Origin: Caulobacterales bacterium
GTDB taxonomy: Bacteria; Pseudomonadota; Alphaproteobacteria; Caulobacterales; Caulobacteraceae
Length of the DNA stretch: 37,358 bases
Assembly (NCBI GenBank): GCA_947474805.1
Contig: CANJKM010000005.1
Coordinates: forward strand, 1-37,358
Reading direction: 5' to 3'
How positions within the stretch are numbered: position 1 is the first letter of the stretch; the number at the start of each line of letters is the position of its first letter. Shown here one piece after another: positions 23,208 to 32,004 of the stretch. Under the pieces are notes generated by a model. The model was not told the origin of the DNA. It ran no database searches and worked only from the letters and a program-made list of their open reading frames with translations. The position numbers and the translations under genes are program-made.

Positions 23208-23723
23208 CTACTGCAGGCGGGCGGCGACCTGGCCGATGGCCGCGTCGAGCTGCGGGTCGGACTTGGCCGTGGCCAGACGGGCCCTCAGCATGTCTTCGGC
23301 CAGCTGGGCGGCGAGGTCGGCGGCGGCGGCCTTCACCTCGGCCGAGGCCTGGGCTTCGGCGGCGGCGATCCGGCGGGTGGCCAGTTCGGTGCGGCGCGCG
23401 ACGTCTTCCTCGAGCTTCACCTTGGCCTCGGCCGACAGGCGCTTGGCCTCGGACTTGGCTTCATTCAGCATGAGGGCGGCCTGGGCTTCGGTCTCGGCCC
23501 GGCGGGCCTGGATCTCGGCCAGCATGGCCTCGGCCTCGGCGCGCAGATTGGCGGCCTCGTCGAGGTTGGCCTGGATCAGGGCGGCCTTCTTGTCGAGCAT
23601 GCCGGCGGCGAGCTTGGGCACGCCGGCCAGGATCAGGATGCCGATGAAGCAGAGCAGGCCGACGCCGACCCAAAGCTCTTCATTGGCGAAGTTCCAGAAG
23701 TGGGCTTCGAAAAACGCGGGCAT
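23208..23723 (-). CDS. atpF: F0F1 ATP synthase subunit b
   Basis: A 171-residue subunit of the peripheral stalk. One N-terminal membrane helix (about residues 17-37, ELWVGVGLLCFIGILIL) is followed by a long, Ala- and charge-rich coiled coil (MLDKKAALIQANLDEAANLRAEAEAM and onward), which would reach the F1 head. It is the last gene of the F0 operon and follows atpF' by 5 bp. Having two different b-type genes shows that the stalk is a b/b' heterodimer, as in photosynthetic and many other alphaproteobacteria. The F1 genes are not in the window, which fits the split arrangement of F0 and F1 genes in this class. Confidence 0.93.
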   Translation of the reverse strand: MPAFFEAHFWNFANEELWVGVGLLCFIGILILAGVPKLAAGMLDKKAALIQANLDEAANLRAEAEAMLAEIQARRAETEAQAALMLNEAKSEAKRLSAEAKVKLEEDVARRTELATRRIAAAEAQASAEVKAAAADLAAQLAEDMLRARLATAKSDPQLDAAIGQVAARLQ

Positions 23724-23728
23724 CGCCC

Positions 23729-24244
23729 CTATCCCTTCACGCCGGCCGGCGCGGCGCCGGTCAGCTTCTTGACGATGGCTTGCGCCGTCTCGGTGGCGAT
23801 CGACTGGACGTTCAGCATCGCCGCGTCGCGGGCGGTGCGGATACGCTGCTCGGCCTCGCCGAGCTTGGCGCCCAGTTCGGCTTCTAGCGCGGCCTGACGC
23901 TCGCGGGTCTCGGCGGCCGCCTTCGACTTGGCGTCGGCGGCCGTGGCGGTGGCTTGGGCGCGGGCGTCGGACAGGGCCTTTTCGGCCGCGGCCGATTGCG
24001 CGGCGGCTTCGGCCTGCACCTGTTTGGCGCTGGCCAAGGCGCCCGTGATCGCTTCGGCCCGCTCGTCGAAGATGCGCCGGATCTTCGGCGCATAGACCTT
24101 AGACACCAGCACATAGAGGATGGCGAACAGGATCAGCAGGTAGCCGATCTGGCCGCCCCAGTGCTGGATCTGGAACTGGGGAAGGCCGGCCGAGTGAGCC
24201 TCGGTCGTCCCTTCGGTCTGAGCAGGTGTCGTCTCTTCGGCCAT
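23729..24244 (-). CDS. atpF': F0F1 ATP synthase subunit b'
   Basis: A 171-residue second b-type stalk subunit, also called AtpG or AtpX. It has an N-terminal extension of about 30 residues (MAEETTPAQTEGTTEAHSAG) before the membrane helix (about 33-50, IGYLLILFAILYVLV), followed by VYAPKIRRIFDERAEAI and a long coiled coil. The extension is typical of alphaproteobacterial b'. It lies downstream of atpE, separated by 67 bp that hold a strong hairpin, and 5 bp ahead of atpF. It would pair with AtpF in the membrane to hold the F1 head stationary. Confidence 0.92.
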   Translation of the reverse strand: MAEETTPAQTEGTTEAHSAGLPQFQIQHWGGQIGYLLILFAILYVLVSKVYAPKIRRIFDERAEAITGALASAKQVQAEAAAQSAAAEKALSDARAQATATAADAKSKAAAETRERQAALEAELGAKLGEAEQRIRTARDAAMLNVQSIATETAQAIVKKLTGAAPAGVKG

Positions 24245-24267
24245 CGGGCGTCCGTATTCAAAAGCAC

Positions 24268-24294
24268 GCGCGGCGCCGCTGATGGGCGCCGCGC
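24268..24294 (-). terminator. Strong hairpin between atpE and atpF'
   Basis: A perfect 10-bp GC-rich stem, GCGCGGCGCC with GGCGCCGCGC, encloses seven bases and is followed on the minus strand by GTGCTTTTG. It starts 17 bp after the atpE stop. It may end part of the transcripts or protect the atpE message from 3' decay, either of which would raise c-subunit output over b and b'. Confidence 0.6.
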
Positions 24295-24311
24295 CTAACA
24301 GGGACCGTGGA

Positions 24312-24536
24312 TCAGCCGAACTTCAGCAGGATGCCGAGCACGAAGGCCAGGATGCCCAGGGCTTCGGCGAGGGCGGCGCCCACGAACAGGTTGCCGATCT
24401 GGCTGGCGGCGGCCGACGGGTTGCGCAGGGCCCCGTTCAGGAAGTTGCCGAAGATGTTGCCGACGCCGATGCCGGCGCCGATCATGCCGAGGGTCGCCAG
24501 GCCGGCGCCGATGTTCTTCGCTGCTTCAGCGTCCAT
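24312..24536 (-). CDS. atpE: F0F1 ATP synthase subunit c
   Basis: A 74-residue hairpin of two membrane helices that forms the rotating c-ring. Helix 1 has the glycine pattern [17 protein letters not shown]; the polar loop follows as RNPSAA; helix 2 carries the proton-binding glutamate in [13 protein letters not shown]. No sodium-type motif is evident, so protons are the likely coupling ion. The ORF track starts three codons earlier at a TTG; I choose the ATG ([10 protein letters not shown]), because it lies 9 bases after a plausible AGGAC ribosome binding site and gives the usual length. Atypically for the operon it has untranslated gaps on both sides (54 and 67 bp), which allow separate control of its amount. 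Confidence 0.93.
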   Translation of the reverse strand: MDAEAAKNIGAGLATLGMIGAGIGVGNIFGNFLNGALRNPSAAASQIGNLFVGAALAEALGILAFVLGILLKFG

Positions 24537-24590
24537 GATGTTCAAGTCCTGTCGTTGATTGCTGTTGGTAGGAGAAGGGTTAGGTCGGCC

Positions 24591-25379
24591 TCAGTGGCCG
24601 TGGCCGAGGTTGACCACGTCGTTGAGGTAGATGCAGGTCAGCACCGCGAAGACGAAGGCCTGCAGGAACGCCACCAGGCACTCCAGGGCCGTCAGGGCGA
24701 CGACCATCGAGAGCGACAGAGCCGCGCCCGGAATTCCGAGAAGTCCAAGCCCGCCCGCCGCGTCCATCGAGCCGAGCGCGATGACGAAGCCGGCGAACAC
24801 CTTCAGCGCCACGTGGCCGCCCAGCATGTTGCCGAACAGACGAAGGGCGAGGGTGACGGGGCGGAGCAGGAAGGAGACGAATTCGATGACGATGATGACC
24901 GGCAGGAGCACGATCGGCACGCCCGACGGCACGAACAGCTTGAAGAAGCCCAGGCCGTGCTTGGCGAAGCCGATGATCAGCACAAGACCGATGGTCAGGG
25001 CCGCGAAGGTGCCGGTGACCGCCAGCTGGGTCGTGGCGGTGAAGGTCAGCAGCAGGCCCAGGACGTTCATCCCAAGGATCAGCATGAAGACGGTGAAGAC
25101 GAAGGGGAAATACTTCTTGCCGTCGTGGCCGATGATCGACTCGGCGAGGTTGTCGATCAGGCCGAACAGGCCCTCGCCGGCGGTCTGAAGACGGCCGGGC
25201 ACGACCTTCATGTTCGCCGTGACGGCGCTCATGAACAGGACGATGGCCGTGAAGGCGATGGTCATCGCCAGGTGCGAATTGGTGAAGGCGAGATCGGTCT
25301 GGCCGAGCAGCGGCAGGTTCACCTGGCCGAAGTCGACGAGCTTTTCGATCTGAAACTGATGAATCGGGTCGGCGGCCAT
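24591..25379 (-). CDS. atpB: F0F1 ATP synthase subunit a
   Basis: A 262-residue integral membrane stator subunit that forms the two proton half-channels against the c-ring. The key arginine is visible in the conserved helix (LRPVTLALRLFGNMLGGH), as is the terminal helix with FLQAFVFAVLTCIYL. About five to six hydrophobic segments can be counted. The ORF track extends 50 residues upstream; the start MAADPIHQFQIEKL is chosen because the extension is Arg/Gly-rich, overlaps atpI and is not part of the family. It follows atpI by 8 bp. Confidence 0.94.
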   Translation of the reverse strand: MAADPIHQFQIEKLVDFGQVNLPLLGQTDLAFTNSHLAMTIAFTAIVLFMSAVTANMKVVPGRLQTAGEGLFGLIDNLAESIIGHDGKKYFPFVFTVFMLILGMNVLGLLLTFTATTQLAVTGTFAALTIGLVLIIGFAKHGLGFFKLFVPSGVPIVLLPVIIVIEFVSFLLRPVTLALRLFGNMLGGHVALKVFAGFVIALGSMDAAGGLGLLGIPGAALSLSMVVALTALECLVAFLQAFVFAVLTCIYLNDVVNLGHGH

Positions 25380-25387
25380 CGGCCCAA

Positions 25388-25741
25388 CTACTCCTCGTCG
25401 TCGTCGAACGGAACCGAAGGAAGCGGCTCCGAATCTTGTTTGGCCAACGCCATCAGCCGGTTGGCCGTCTGGCGCGCCATATGAACCGAAAGCGCGAACC
25501 CCAGAAGGACGCCCCCGACCAAACCCCACGGCGTGGTCCCGAAAACCCGGTCCACGATGAAACCCGCCGCCAGTCCGACCAGAACGCCGCCGATCAATTC
25601 GGCGATGATCCGATAGGCCTGACTAACCGCCTGTTCACCCGCGTGCTGAGACACGGGGCGTTGCGTGCGCTGACTTAGCGCGGAGGCCCGTTCGTCGAGG
25701 CGTTTGAGCGCCTCTTCGCGCGTTTCGTCCGGCTTTGACAT
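25388..25741 (-). CDS. atpI: ATP synthase protein I
   Basis: A 117-residue protein with two membrane helices (about residues 45-63, IIAELIGGVLVGLAAGFIV, and 70-88, TPWGLVGGVLLGFALSVHM), of the AtpI / Mg2+-channel-like family. AtpI helps assemble the c-ring and may affect Mg2+ supply; it is not part of the finished enzyme. The N-terminal 35 residues are charged and likely to form a helix (DETREEALKRLDERASAL); the end is acidic (DDDEE). The start MSKPDETREE is preferred to the longer ORF, since the extension lacks family resemblance and would place the start upstream of the likely promoter's transcript start. First gene of the F0 operon. Confidence 0.88.
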   Translation of the reverse strand: MSKPDETREEALKRLDERASALSQRTQRPVSQHAGEQAVSQAYRIIAELIGGVLVGLAAGFIVDRVFGTTPWGLVGGVLLGFALSVHMARQTANRLMALAKQDSEPLPSVPFDDDEE

Positions 25742-25805
25742 GAGCGGTACGCAAGCGGTGATCCATGCACACGGGCGGAAGACCCGAGGCCGGAAATCGG
25801 GGCGG

Positions 25806-25834
25806 AACCTACAGAGGGGAGGCAATCGCGTCAA
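25806..25834 (-). promoter_or_regulatory. Likely promoter of the F0 operon
   Basis: On the minus strand, TTGACG (25834-25829) and TAGGTT (25811-25806) are spaced by 17 bp, in line with housekeeping sigma promoters. Transcription would start near 25799, giving atpI a leader of about 58 bases. The remaining intergenic sequence up to 25889 is AT-richer than the genes around it. Confidence 0.5.
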
Positions 25835-25889
25835 GAAAGCGATCACGCTTCCTTGTGCGCTGTTTTCGTTGTGCTTTTAAGTGTCGAAA

Positions 25890-26645
25890 CTAGGCGGCTT
25901 CGCGGAAGGTCCCGGCGGCGAGGGCGTGCTTGACCGGCAGGGCGGCGATTCCCGCGGCGGCCAGGGTCGCCAGGGCGTGCTCCAGCATGACCGGGGTGCA
26001 GCCGTAGGGCGAAGGGTCGTCAGAGACGTCGTGCGAGAAGAAGATCAGCCAGCCGCCGCCCGCCGCCGTCTCGGCGACCAGGGCCTCGACCGTCGCCGCG
26101 CTCCAGGAGCGGGCCTCCAGCGGCGCGGCCTTCAGCTGGGCCAGGTCGGTCCAGCCGCGGTTCACCCCGGGATAGATGCCCCGGCAGGTCGCGTAGCGCC
26201 TGGACGCCAGGGCCTTGGTGCGGGGACTGGCCTCGCCATAGGGGAAGGCGAAGCTGGCGGGACGGAAGTCGCCCAGGATGTCGCGGAAGAAGGCGTCGTT
26301 GGCGTCGAGGTCAGCCAGGAAGGCGTCCGAGGCGGTCTTGGTCCCGTGCAGATGGCCAAAGCTGTGGCAGCCGATCTCGTGCCCGGCGGCGGCGACGGCG
26401 AGGAGGTCGTCGCGTTCGTAATAGTCGAGCCCGTCCTCGGAAATCCCGCAGAACCGGCCCGAGGCGTAATAGGTCGCCCGCGCGCCCCAGCGGGCCAGGA
26501 TCGGGCCGCCGACGCTCCAGGCCGAGCGCGGAAAGTCGTCGAAGGTGACGCTCGCGACGGGGTGTTCGAACCGCACCGGGGCGGGCTTGATCGTCAGGCG
26601 GCGGGTGACGGCGGCGGCGACACGGTCGGCCAGGGTCCAGCTCAT
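25890..26645 (-). CDS. Polysaccharide deacetylase (NodB domain) family protein
   Basis: A 251-residue protein with a NodB-type carbohydrate esterase 4 fold. The motifs are TFDDFPRSAW (Asp pair, catalytic base and metal ligand), CHSFGHLHG (the H-x3-H metal site) and FAFPYGEAS (motif 3). The motif 5 histidine could be the one in IFFSHDVSDD. Such enzymes remove N-acetyl groups from GlcNAc-type sugars in polysaccharides or peptidoglycan. There is no signal peptide, so it seems to act in the cytoplasm, on a lipid-linked or small precursor. The gene overlaps the end of the FkbH-like gene by four bases (ATGA), making the two a translational unit. Confidence 0.85.
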   Translation of the reverse strand: MSWTLADRVAAAVTRRLTIKPAPVRFEHPVASVTFDDFPRSAWSVGGPILARWGARATYYASGRFCGISEDGLDYYERDDLLAVAAAGHEIGCHSFGHLHGTKTASDAFLADLDANDAFFRDILGDFRPASFAFPYGEASPRTKALASRRYATCRGIYPGVNRGWTDLAQLKAAPLEARSWSAATVEALVAETAAGGGWLIFFSHDVSDDPSPYGCTPVMLEHALATLAAAGIAALPVKHALAAGTFREAA

Positions 26646-28408
26646 GCGGCGCGCGCCTCGTCTTGGGTCAGCCGCACGATCTCGGCGTCGGCGAAGGGCA
26701 GGGCGAGCGGGCGGACGTAGCCGTTCTCGGTCGGGGCGAAGCCCAGCTCCTTGAGCATCTCGGCCCCGGCCTTATTGCGGGCTGTCGGCTTGAAGACGAC
26801 CTCGAACTCCTCGTGCCCGGCGGCGGTCAGCGCCCGCGCCATCAGCGCGAAGGCCGCGTTCTCGACCCGCTTCCTCTGCACCCGGCAGCTCATGAAATAC
26901 TGTTCGAGCCGCCCGGCCTTCAGGTCGAGGGCCGCGAAGCCGATCAGGCCGTAGTCGCCGAACCGGTCGGCGCAGCGCAGGGTCAGGGCCCCGTCGGTCT
27001 TGGCCAGGGTCTCGACCTCGTCCTTGGTCAGCTTGGCCCCGGTGAAGTTCAGCTGGTTAGTGCGCTGGGACAGCTCGTGCACCCGCGCGATGTCGGCGGC
27101 GCAGAGGGGGCGGATGTCCAGCGATAGGCCCGAGTTCTTCAGGAAGCCGAGATAGTCGGTGGGGGCGGCCTCGAAGGCGGCGCTGCGCAGCGCTTCCTCC
27201 CGGTACAGGTGCCGGCGCTTGGCGCTCTCCGGCGTCGCGGGCAGATCGAACCAGGGGTGGTCCAGCATGGCGCCGACCTCCGTGTGGGCCAGGACGCGCA
27301 CGACGGCGTGGGAGGCCTGGACTTCGGCCCGCTCGAACGGCTGGTCATCGACGAAGACGAAGCTGTCGAGGCCGAGGTCGAGCCGGCGGGCGATCTCGGC
27401 GACCGAGCCCGACTTGGGCGACCAGTGGACCTGAGGGTGAAGGAAATAGTCGGCGAGGCCGAAGCCCTCCAGCGCCGCCATGGCTTCGGTCAGATCGTTC
27501 TTGGAGGCGATGGATTGGAGCACACCCCTAGCGTCGAGCGCCTTGATCGCGGTCACGGCCTCGGGGCGGGGCTTCACGCCCGCCGCCCCGTCCTCGGCCA
27601 GGGTGCCGTGCCAGAGGGTTTCGTCGAGGTCCCAGACCACCACCTTGGCCTTGACCGAAGGGGCGGCGCCGATGCTGGCCGGGAGGGCGCCGTCGAAGCT
27701 GGCGAAATCCATCAGGCCGAAGACCACATCGCGCCCGGCGGCCTCGCCGACCGGCTCGACCTGGATCAGGAAGGGCTCGGAGAGATCGACCAGGGCGGCG
27801 ATCTTCTCGGCGGGGATGACGAGGCGGCGGTATTCGGGCCCGACCTCGAAGCTCTGCTGGAACATCGCCCCGGCGTGGCCGCCAGATGGGCCAAGATCGG
27901 GCAGGATCGAGACGGTGAAGGGATGGGGCCGCCCGTCCGGCGCGAAGCTCTCGATCACCAAGGCCTGGGGCTCAAGCCCGGTCGGCTGAGCGAGCTTGCC
28001 CGACTTGCGCGTGTTCCAGCGCCAGCCGAGCGTCCGGCCGACGGCATAGGGCGCGAGGGACAGGGCGTCGCCCACGAGCGTATCGACCATCTCTTCGCGT
28101 TTGGCTTGCGCCACGGGCCGCAGCACGGCGGGACCGCGTCCCTCCAGCTTGCCCCATTTGCGGAAGCGGATGCGCATCAGGGATGTCGAGCCCACGACTC
28201 CTTCGATGCCGGCTTCAAACCGTCGGCAATGCAGGTCGCCGCGCGGGCTGTAGAAGGCGCAGGAGGCATAGCAGGAGGGGTAGGCGCACTCCGAGCAGTG
28301 CTCGGCCCAGACGATCTGGCTGCGGGCCGCGAGCCCCTCAAGCGCGCCGAATTCCTTCGGTACGGCGAGGTGCGCACGGGCGCGATCGGCGGGCAGGGTC
28401 TCTTTCAT
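26642..28408 (-). CDS. FkbH-like HAD-IIIC phosphatase-fold protein with Cys cluster
   Basis: A 588-residue multidomain protein. Residues 38-61 hold five cysteines in the pattern C-x2-C-x4-C-x3-C-x10-C (HCSECAYPSCYASC start), able to bind a metal or Fe-S cluster. Residues about 65-250 are of unknown fold. From 253 comes the HAD-IIIC domain with the nucleophile motif DLDETLWHG (Asp260) and, further on, SIASKND and FVDDQPFERAEV. Residues about 430-570 resemble the GNAT-like C-terminus of FkbH proteins (LSQRTNQLNFTG, FMSCRVQRKRVE). Classic FkbH proteins load glyceryl units onto acyl carriers, but no carrier protein or polyketide synthase is near. The overlap with a deacetylase gene points instead to surface sugar or lipid chemistry. 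The exact reaction is unknown. Confidence 0.75.
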   Translation of the reverse strand: MKETLPADRARAHLAVPKEFGALEGLAARSQIVWAEHCSECAYPSCYASCAFYSPRGDLHCRRFEAGIEGVVGSTSLMRIRFRKWGKLEGRGPAVLRPVAQAKREEMVDTLVGDALSLAPYAVGRTLGWRWNTRKSGKLAQPTGLEPQALVIESFAPDGRPHPFTVSILPDLGPSGGHAGAMFQQSFEVGPEYRRLVIPAEKIAALVDLSEPFLIQVEPVGEAAGRDVVFGLMDFASFDGALPASIGAAPSVKAKVVVWDLDETLWHGTLAEDGAAGVKPRPEAVTAIKALDARGVLQSIASKNDLTEAMAALEGFGLADYFLHPQVHWSPKSGSVAEIARRLDLGLDSFVFVDDQPFERAEVQASHAVVRVLAHTEVGAMLDHPWFDLPATPESAKRRHLYREEALRSAAFEAAPTDYLGFLKNSGLSLDIRPLCAADIARVHELSQRTNQLNFTGAKLTKDEVETLAKTDGALTLRCADRFGDYGLIGFAALDLKAGRLEQYFMSCRVQRKRVENAAFALMARALTAAGHEEFEVVFKPTARNKAGAEMLKELGFAPTENGYVRPLALPFADAEIVRLTQDEARAA

Positions 28409-28455
28409 CGTCCGCCAGCTTAAGCGGCGGGGGTTAGTTTAAGGTTGAGGCCGCG

Positions 28456-31400
28456 CTACTGCGCCGCCATCGCCTCGGCGGTGCTCAGATCCACCGACAC
28501 CAGCTGCGACACCCCGCGCTCGGCCATGGTCACGCCGAACAGCCGGTCCATCCGCGACATGGTCACCGGGTTGTGGGTGATGGCGATGAAGCGGGTCTCG
28601 GTCCTGCGGCGCATCTCGTCGAGCATCCGGCAGAAGCGGTCGACATTGGCGTCGTCGAGCGGGGCGTCGACTTCGTCCAGGACGCAGATCGGGGCCGGAT
28701 TGGCCAGGAAGACCCCGAAGATCAGGGCGGTCGCGGTGAGAGCCTGTTCGCCGCCCGACATCAGCGACATGGCCGCCAACCGCTTGCCGGGCGGGCATGC
28801 GAAGATTTCCAGCCCGGCCTCCAGGGGGTCGTCGGACTCGACCAGCTTCAGCTCGGCCTGACCGCCCTCGAAAAGGGTGGCGAACAGGGCCTTGAAGCCG
28901 GTGTTGATGGTCTCGAAGGCGGCCAGGAGGCGCTCGCGGCCCTCGGCGTTCAACTCCTCGATGGCGGCGCGCAGCTTGCGGACGGCGCCGATCAGGTCGG
29001 CCCGCTCGGTCTCCATGCCGGCGAGGCGCTCGGCGTGCTCCTTGGCCTCCTCCTGGGCGCGCAGGTTCACCGCGCCCAGCGCCTCGCGCTGACCCTCCAG
29101 CCGGGCGAGCCGGGTCTCCAGCGCCTCCAGCCCCGTCGGCAGGCTCGCGCCCTCCTCGGCCAGTTTGCGGCCGAGCGCCTCGGGCTCCAGCTTGGCGGTC
29201 TGGATCAGCTGTTCGGTGACGCTCGCCAGCCGTTCGGCGGCCGCCTCGCGCCGGGCGGTGGAGGCGGCGCGGGCCTCGCGGGCCTCGCCGCCGCGCGTTT
29301 CGGCCGCCCGCTGCAGCCGGTCGGCGGCGTGTTGGGCGGCTTCTCCTTGCGCCAAGGCGTCCTGGGCCTTGGACCGGCGGGCCTCGGCGGTCCCGAGGTC
29401 GTCCATGAGCAGGCGGCGGCGTTCGGCGATGGCGAGCGGCGTCTCCTTGGCCTCGACCAGGGCGGCGGCGGTCTTCTCGCGCTCGGCGCCCTGCTGCTGC
29501 TCGCGGGCGGCGGCCTCGGCGGCCCGGCGGCTCCAGTCGGCGGCCTCGCGCTCGATCTGGTCGCGGCGAGCCAGCCGCGCGCCGCGTTCGCGCACCTCGG
29601 CCTCCTGCGCCGCGCGGGCCCCCGCCTCGTTCTCGCGCGCCACCCCTGCCTGGACGCGGGCGGCGTGCAGGGCCCCGGAAGGATCGGGCGTCAGGTCCAG
29701 AGGCGCGTCGCCCTTCAACGACGCCAGGGCGGCTTCGGCCCCGGTCGCCTCGGCCTCGGCCGCATCCAGGGACGAGCGGGCGGCCTGGGCCTCGGCGGCG
29801 AAGCCCTGGATGGTCTGGTCGAGCGCCTGGGCGCGGGCCTCGCGGCGGGCGGCGTCGCGGGCGTGCGCCTCGACCGCCTCGCGGGCCTGGGCCAGGGCGC
29901 GTTCGGCCGCTCGGGGCGGCTCTCGCGAGGCCTGCACCGCGGCCTCGGCGGAGCGGAGATCGCGGGCGGCGGCCTCGTGCGCCGCCTGGGCGGTCTGGGC
30001 CTTGGGGGCGAGCTCGGCCAGCTGGTCTTCGACTTCCGCCAGACGGGCGCGCTGGGCGAGGCGTTTGGCGGCCGGTTGCTCGGCCTCGGCCCGCACGGTG
30101 AAGCCGTCCCAGCGCCAGAGGTCGCCTTCCTTGGAAACGAGGCGCGCGCCGACCGGCAGGCTCTTCTGTAGTTTCGGGCCGTCGGCGCGCGCGACGAGGG
30201 CGGTCAGCGCCAGACTCGCGGCCAGCTCCGGCGGGGCCTTGACCAGCGGCGCCAGCGGGGTCGCGCCTTCGGGCCAGGCGATGGCGGCGGGGGTCGCGGC
30301 GCCGGCCCAGTAGGAGGGCGCGGCGGAATCCAGCGCGGCGTCGAGATCCTCGCCCATCGCCGCCGCCAGGGCCGCCTCATAGCCGCGCTCGGGCGAGACG
30401 GCTTCGAGCGCCGTGGGATGGCTGCGGCCCGCCGGGGCGCGGGTCAGCGACGCCAGGCCCTGGGCCTCGGCCTTCAGCCGGCGAAGCGTGTCGTCGGTCT
30501 GGCGCGCGGCGTCGCGGGCAGCGGTCTCCGCGATTTGCAGCTCTGCGCGTTTGGCTTCGGCGGCTTCCAGCGCGGCGCGCGCGTCGTTCAGGGCCATTTC
30601 GGCGGCGGCCCGCTTCTCCTCGGCGGCCTTGGCCTCGGGGCTGGTCTCGAGGTTCAGCGAGGCGCGGTCGCGCTCGGCGGCGGCGTGGGCGCCCTCGGTG
30701 CGGGCGAGACGCCCCTTGGCCTCCTCGGCGCGGGCGCGGGCGGCGCGGGCGGCGGCTTCGGACTGGGCCAGGCGCTCGGCGGCGGCGCGAGCCTGGGCGG
30801 CGCGAGCGGCGAGCTCGGCCGCCAGCCGCTCGACCTCGGCGTCGGCTTCGGCGCGCACGGCCGCGGCGGCGTCGAGGGCGGCCTCAAGCTCGGGCAGGCG
30901 TTCGGGCGCGGCGGCGATCTCGGCCTCCAGCGCGGCGCGGGCCTCCGCCAGGCGGGCCAGGGCGGCGGCGGCGTCCTTGGCGAGCTCCGCCTCGCGCGCC
31001 TGGTCGTCGGACTGGCGCTTCATGTCGGCTTCGAGCCGCATGACCAGGGCCTGGGCCTCGGCGCCCTCGCGCTCGATCCGGTCCTGTTCGATGGCCAGCC
31101 GCTGCAGCAGGTGGGCGGCGACGGCGGCCTCGTCGCGCAGGGGCTTAAGCGCCTCGGCGGCGGCCAGGGCGGCGGTGGTGGCCTCGGCGGCCTCGCGCGC
31201 GGCGGCCTCGACGGCGAGGTTGGCGGCGGCGTGCTCGGCCTCGGCCGCGTCCAGGGCCGCCTTGGCGTCCTGCCATTTCACATAGACGGCCGCGCCCTGC
31301 AGGGTGCGAATTTCGGCGGCGACCTGTTTGTAGGTCTCCGCCTGCCGGGCTTCGCGGCGCAGGCGGTTGAGGCTGAGCCCAAGCTCGCGGGCGACGTCGT

Positions 31401-31983
31401 CCAGCCGCTCCAGATTGGCCTCGGCGGCCTTGAGGCGCAGGTCGGACTCGTGGCGGCGGCTGTGCAGGCCCGAGACGCCCGCGGCCTCTTCCAGGACGCG
31501 GCGGCGGTTGGACGGCTTGGCGGCGATGAGTTCGGAGATCTGTCCCTGCCGGACGAGGGCGGGCGAATTGGCCCCGGTCGAGGCGTCGGCGAACAGCAGC
31601 TGGACGTCGCGCGCCCGCGCCTCGACCCCGTTGACCCGATAGGTCGAGCCCGCGCCCCGGTCGATCCGACGCGAGACCTCCAGGATGGCGTGGTCGTTGA
31701 ACTGGGCCGGCGCCCGGCGCTCGGCGTTGTCGATGGTCAGCACCACCTCAGCGTGGTTGCGCGCGGGCCGCGCCCCCGTGCCGCCGAAGATGACGTCGTC
31801 CATCCCCTCGGCCCGCATGGCCTTGGCCGAATTGGCCCCCATGACCCAGCGCAGGGCTTCGAGCAGGTTGGACTTGCCGCAGCCGTTCGGCCCCACGATC
31901 GCGGTCAGTCCCGGTTCGATCCGGAACTCGGTCGGATCGACGAAGGACTTGAAGCCCGAAAGGCGAAGCTTCTGAAAGCGCAA
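28456..31983 (-). CDS. smc: Chromosome segregation ATPase SMC
   Basis: An 1175-residue SMC protein, which with ScpA and ScpB organises and separates the chromosome. The Walker A motif is at residues 31-38 (GPNGCGKS), then a long Ala/Glu/Arg-rich coiled coil, a hinge around residues 530-640 ([18 protein letters not shown]), the returning coiled coil, and the C-terminal head with the ABC signature [12 protein letters not shown] and Walker B ([12 protein letters not shown]). The start is a TTG with an AAGGAG ribosome binding site about 13 bases upstream, and homologues begin at this point ([12 protein letters not shown]). Very large antisense ORFs over this gene (for example 650 residues at 30418-32370) are shadows of its biased codons. 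It follows the dsbA-like pair and may share their transcript. Confidence 0.96.
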   Translation of the reverse strand: MRFQKLRLSGFKSFVDPTEFRIEPGLTAIVGPNGCGKSNLLEALRWVMGANSAKAMRAEGMDDVIFGGTGARPARNHAEVVLTIDNAERRAPAQFNDHAILEVSRRIDRGAGSTYRVNGVEARARDVQLLFADASTGANSPALVRQGQISELIAAKPSNRRRVLEEAAGVSGLHSRRHESDLRLKAAEANLERLDDVARELGLSLNRLRREARQAETYKQVAAEIRTLQGAAVYVKWQDAKAALDAAEAEHAAANLAVEAAAREAAEATTAALAAAEALKPLRDEAAVAAHLLQRLAIEQDRIEREGAEAQALVMRLEADMKRQSDDQAREAELAKDAAAALARLAEARAALEAEIAAAPERLPELEAALDAAAAVRAEADAEVERLAAELAARAAQARAAAERLAQSEAAARAARARAEEAKGRLARTEGAHAAAERDRASLNLETSPEAKAAEEKRAAAEMALNDARAALEAAEAKRAELQIAETAARDAARQTDDTLRRLKAEAQGLASLTRAPAGRSHPTALEAVSPERGYEAALAAAMGEDLDAALDSAAPSYWAGAATPAAIAWPEGATPLAPLVKAPPELAASLALTALVARADGPKLQKSLPVGARLVSKEGDLWRWDGFTVRAEAEQPAAKRLAQRARLAEVEDQLAELAPKAQTAQAAHEAAARDLRSAEAAVQASREPPRAAERALAQAREAVEAHARDAARREARAQALDQTIQGFAAEAQAARSSLDAAEAEATGAEAALASLKGDAPLDLTPDPSGALHAARVQAGVARENEAGARAAQEAEVRERGARLARRDQIEREAADWSRRAAEAAAREQQQGAEREKTAAALVEAKETPLAIAERRRLLMDDLGTAEARRSKAQDALAQGEAAQHAADRLQRAAETRGGEAREARAASTARREAAAERLASVTEQLIQTAKLEPEALGRKLAEEGASLPTGLEALETRLARLEGQREALGAVNLRAQEEAKEHAERLAGMETERADLIGAVRKLRAAIEELNAEGRERLLAAFETINTGFKALFATLFEGGQAELKLVESDDPLEAGLEIFACPPGKRLAAMSLMSGGEQALTATALIFGVFLANPAPICVLDEVDAPLDDANVDRFCRMLDEMRRRTETRFIAITHNPVTMSRMDRLFGVTMAERGVSQLVSVDLSTAEAMAAQ

Positions 31984-32004
31984 GGGTCGGGTGCGCTCCT
32001 TCGC

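Noticed and set aside
28418-28440. TTAA/TTAG words between the FkbH-like gene and smc as a CtrA site
   Set aside because: The spacing between half-sites is 10 instead of 7 bases in the best alignment, and the position, downstream of smc, makes little sense.
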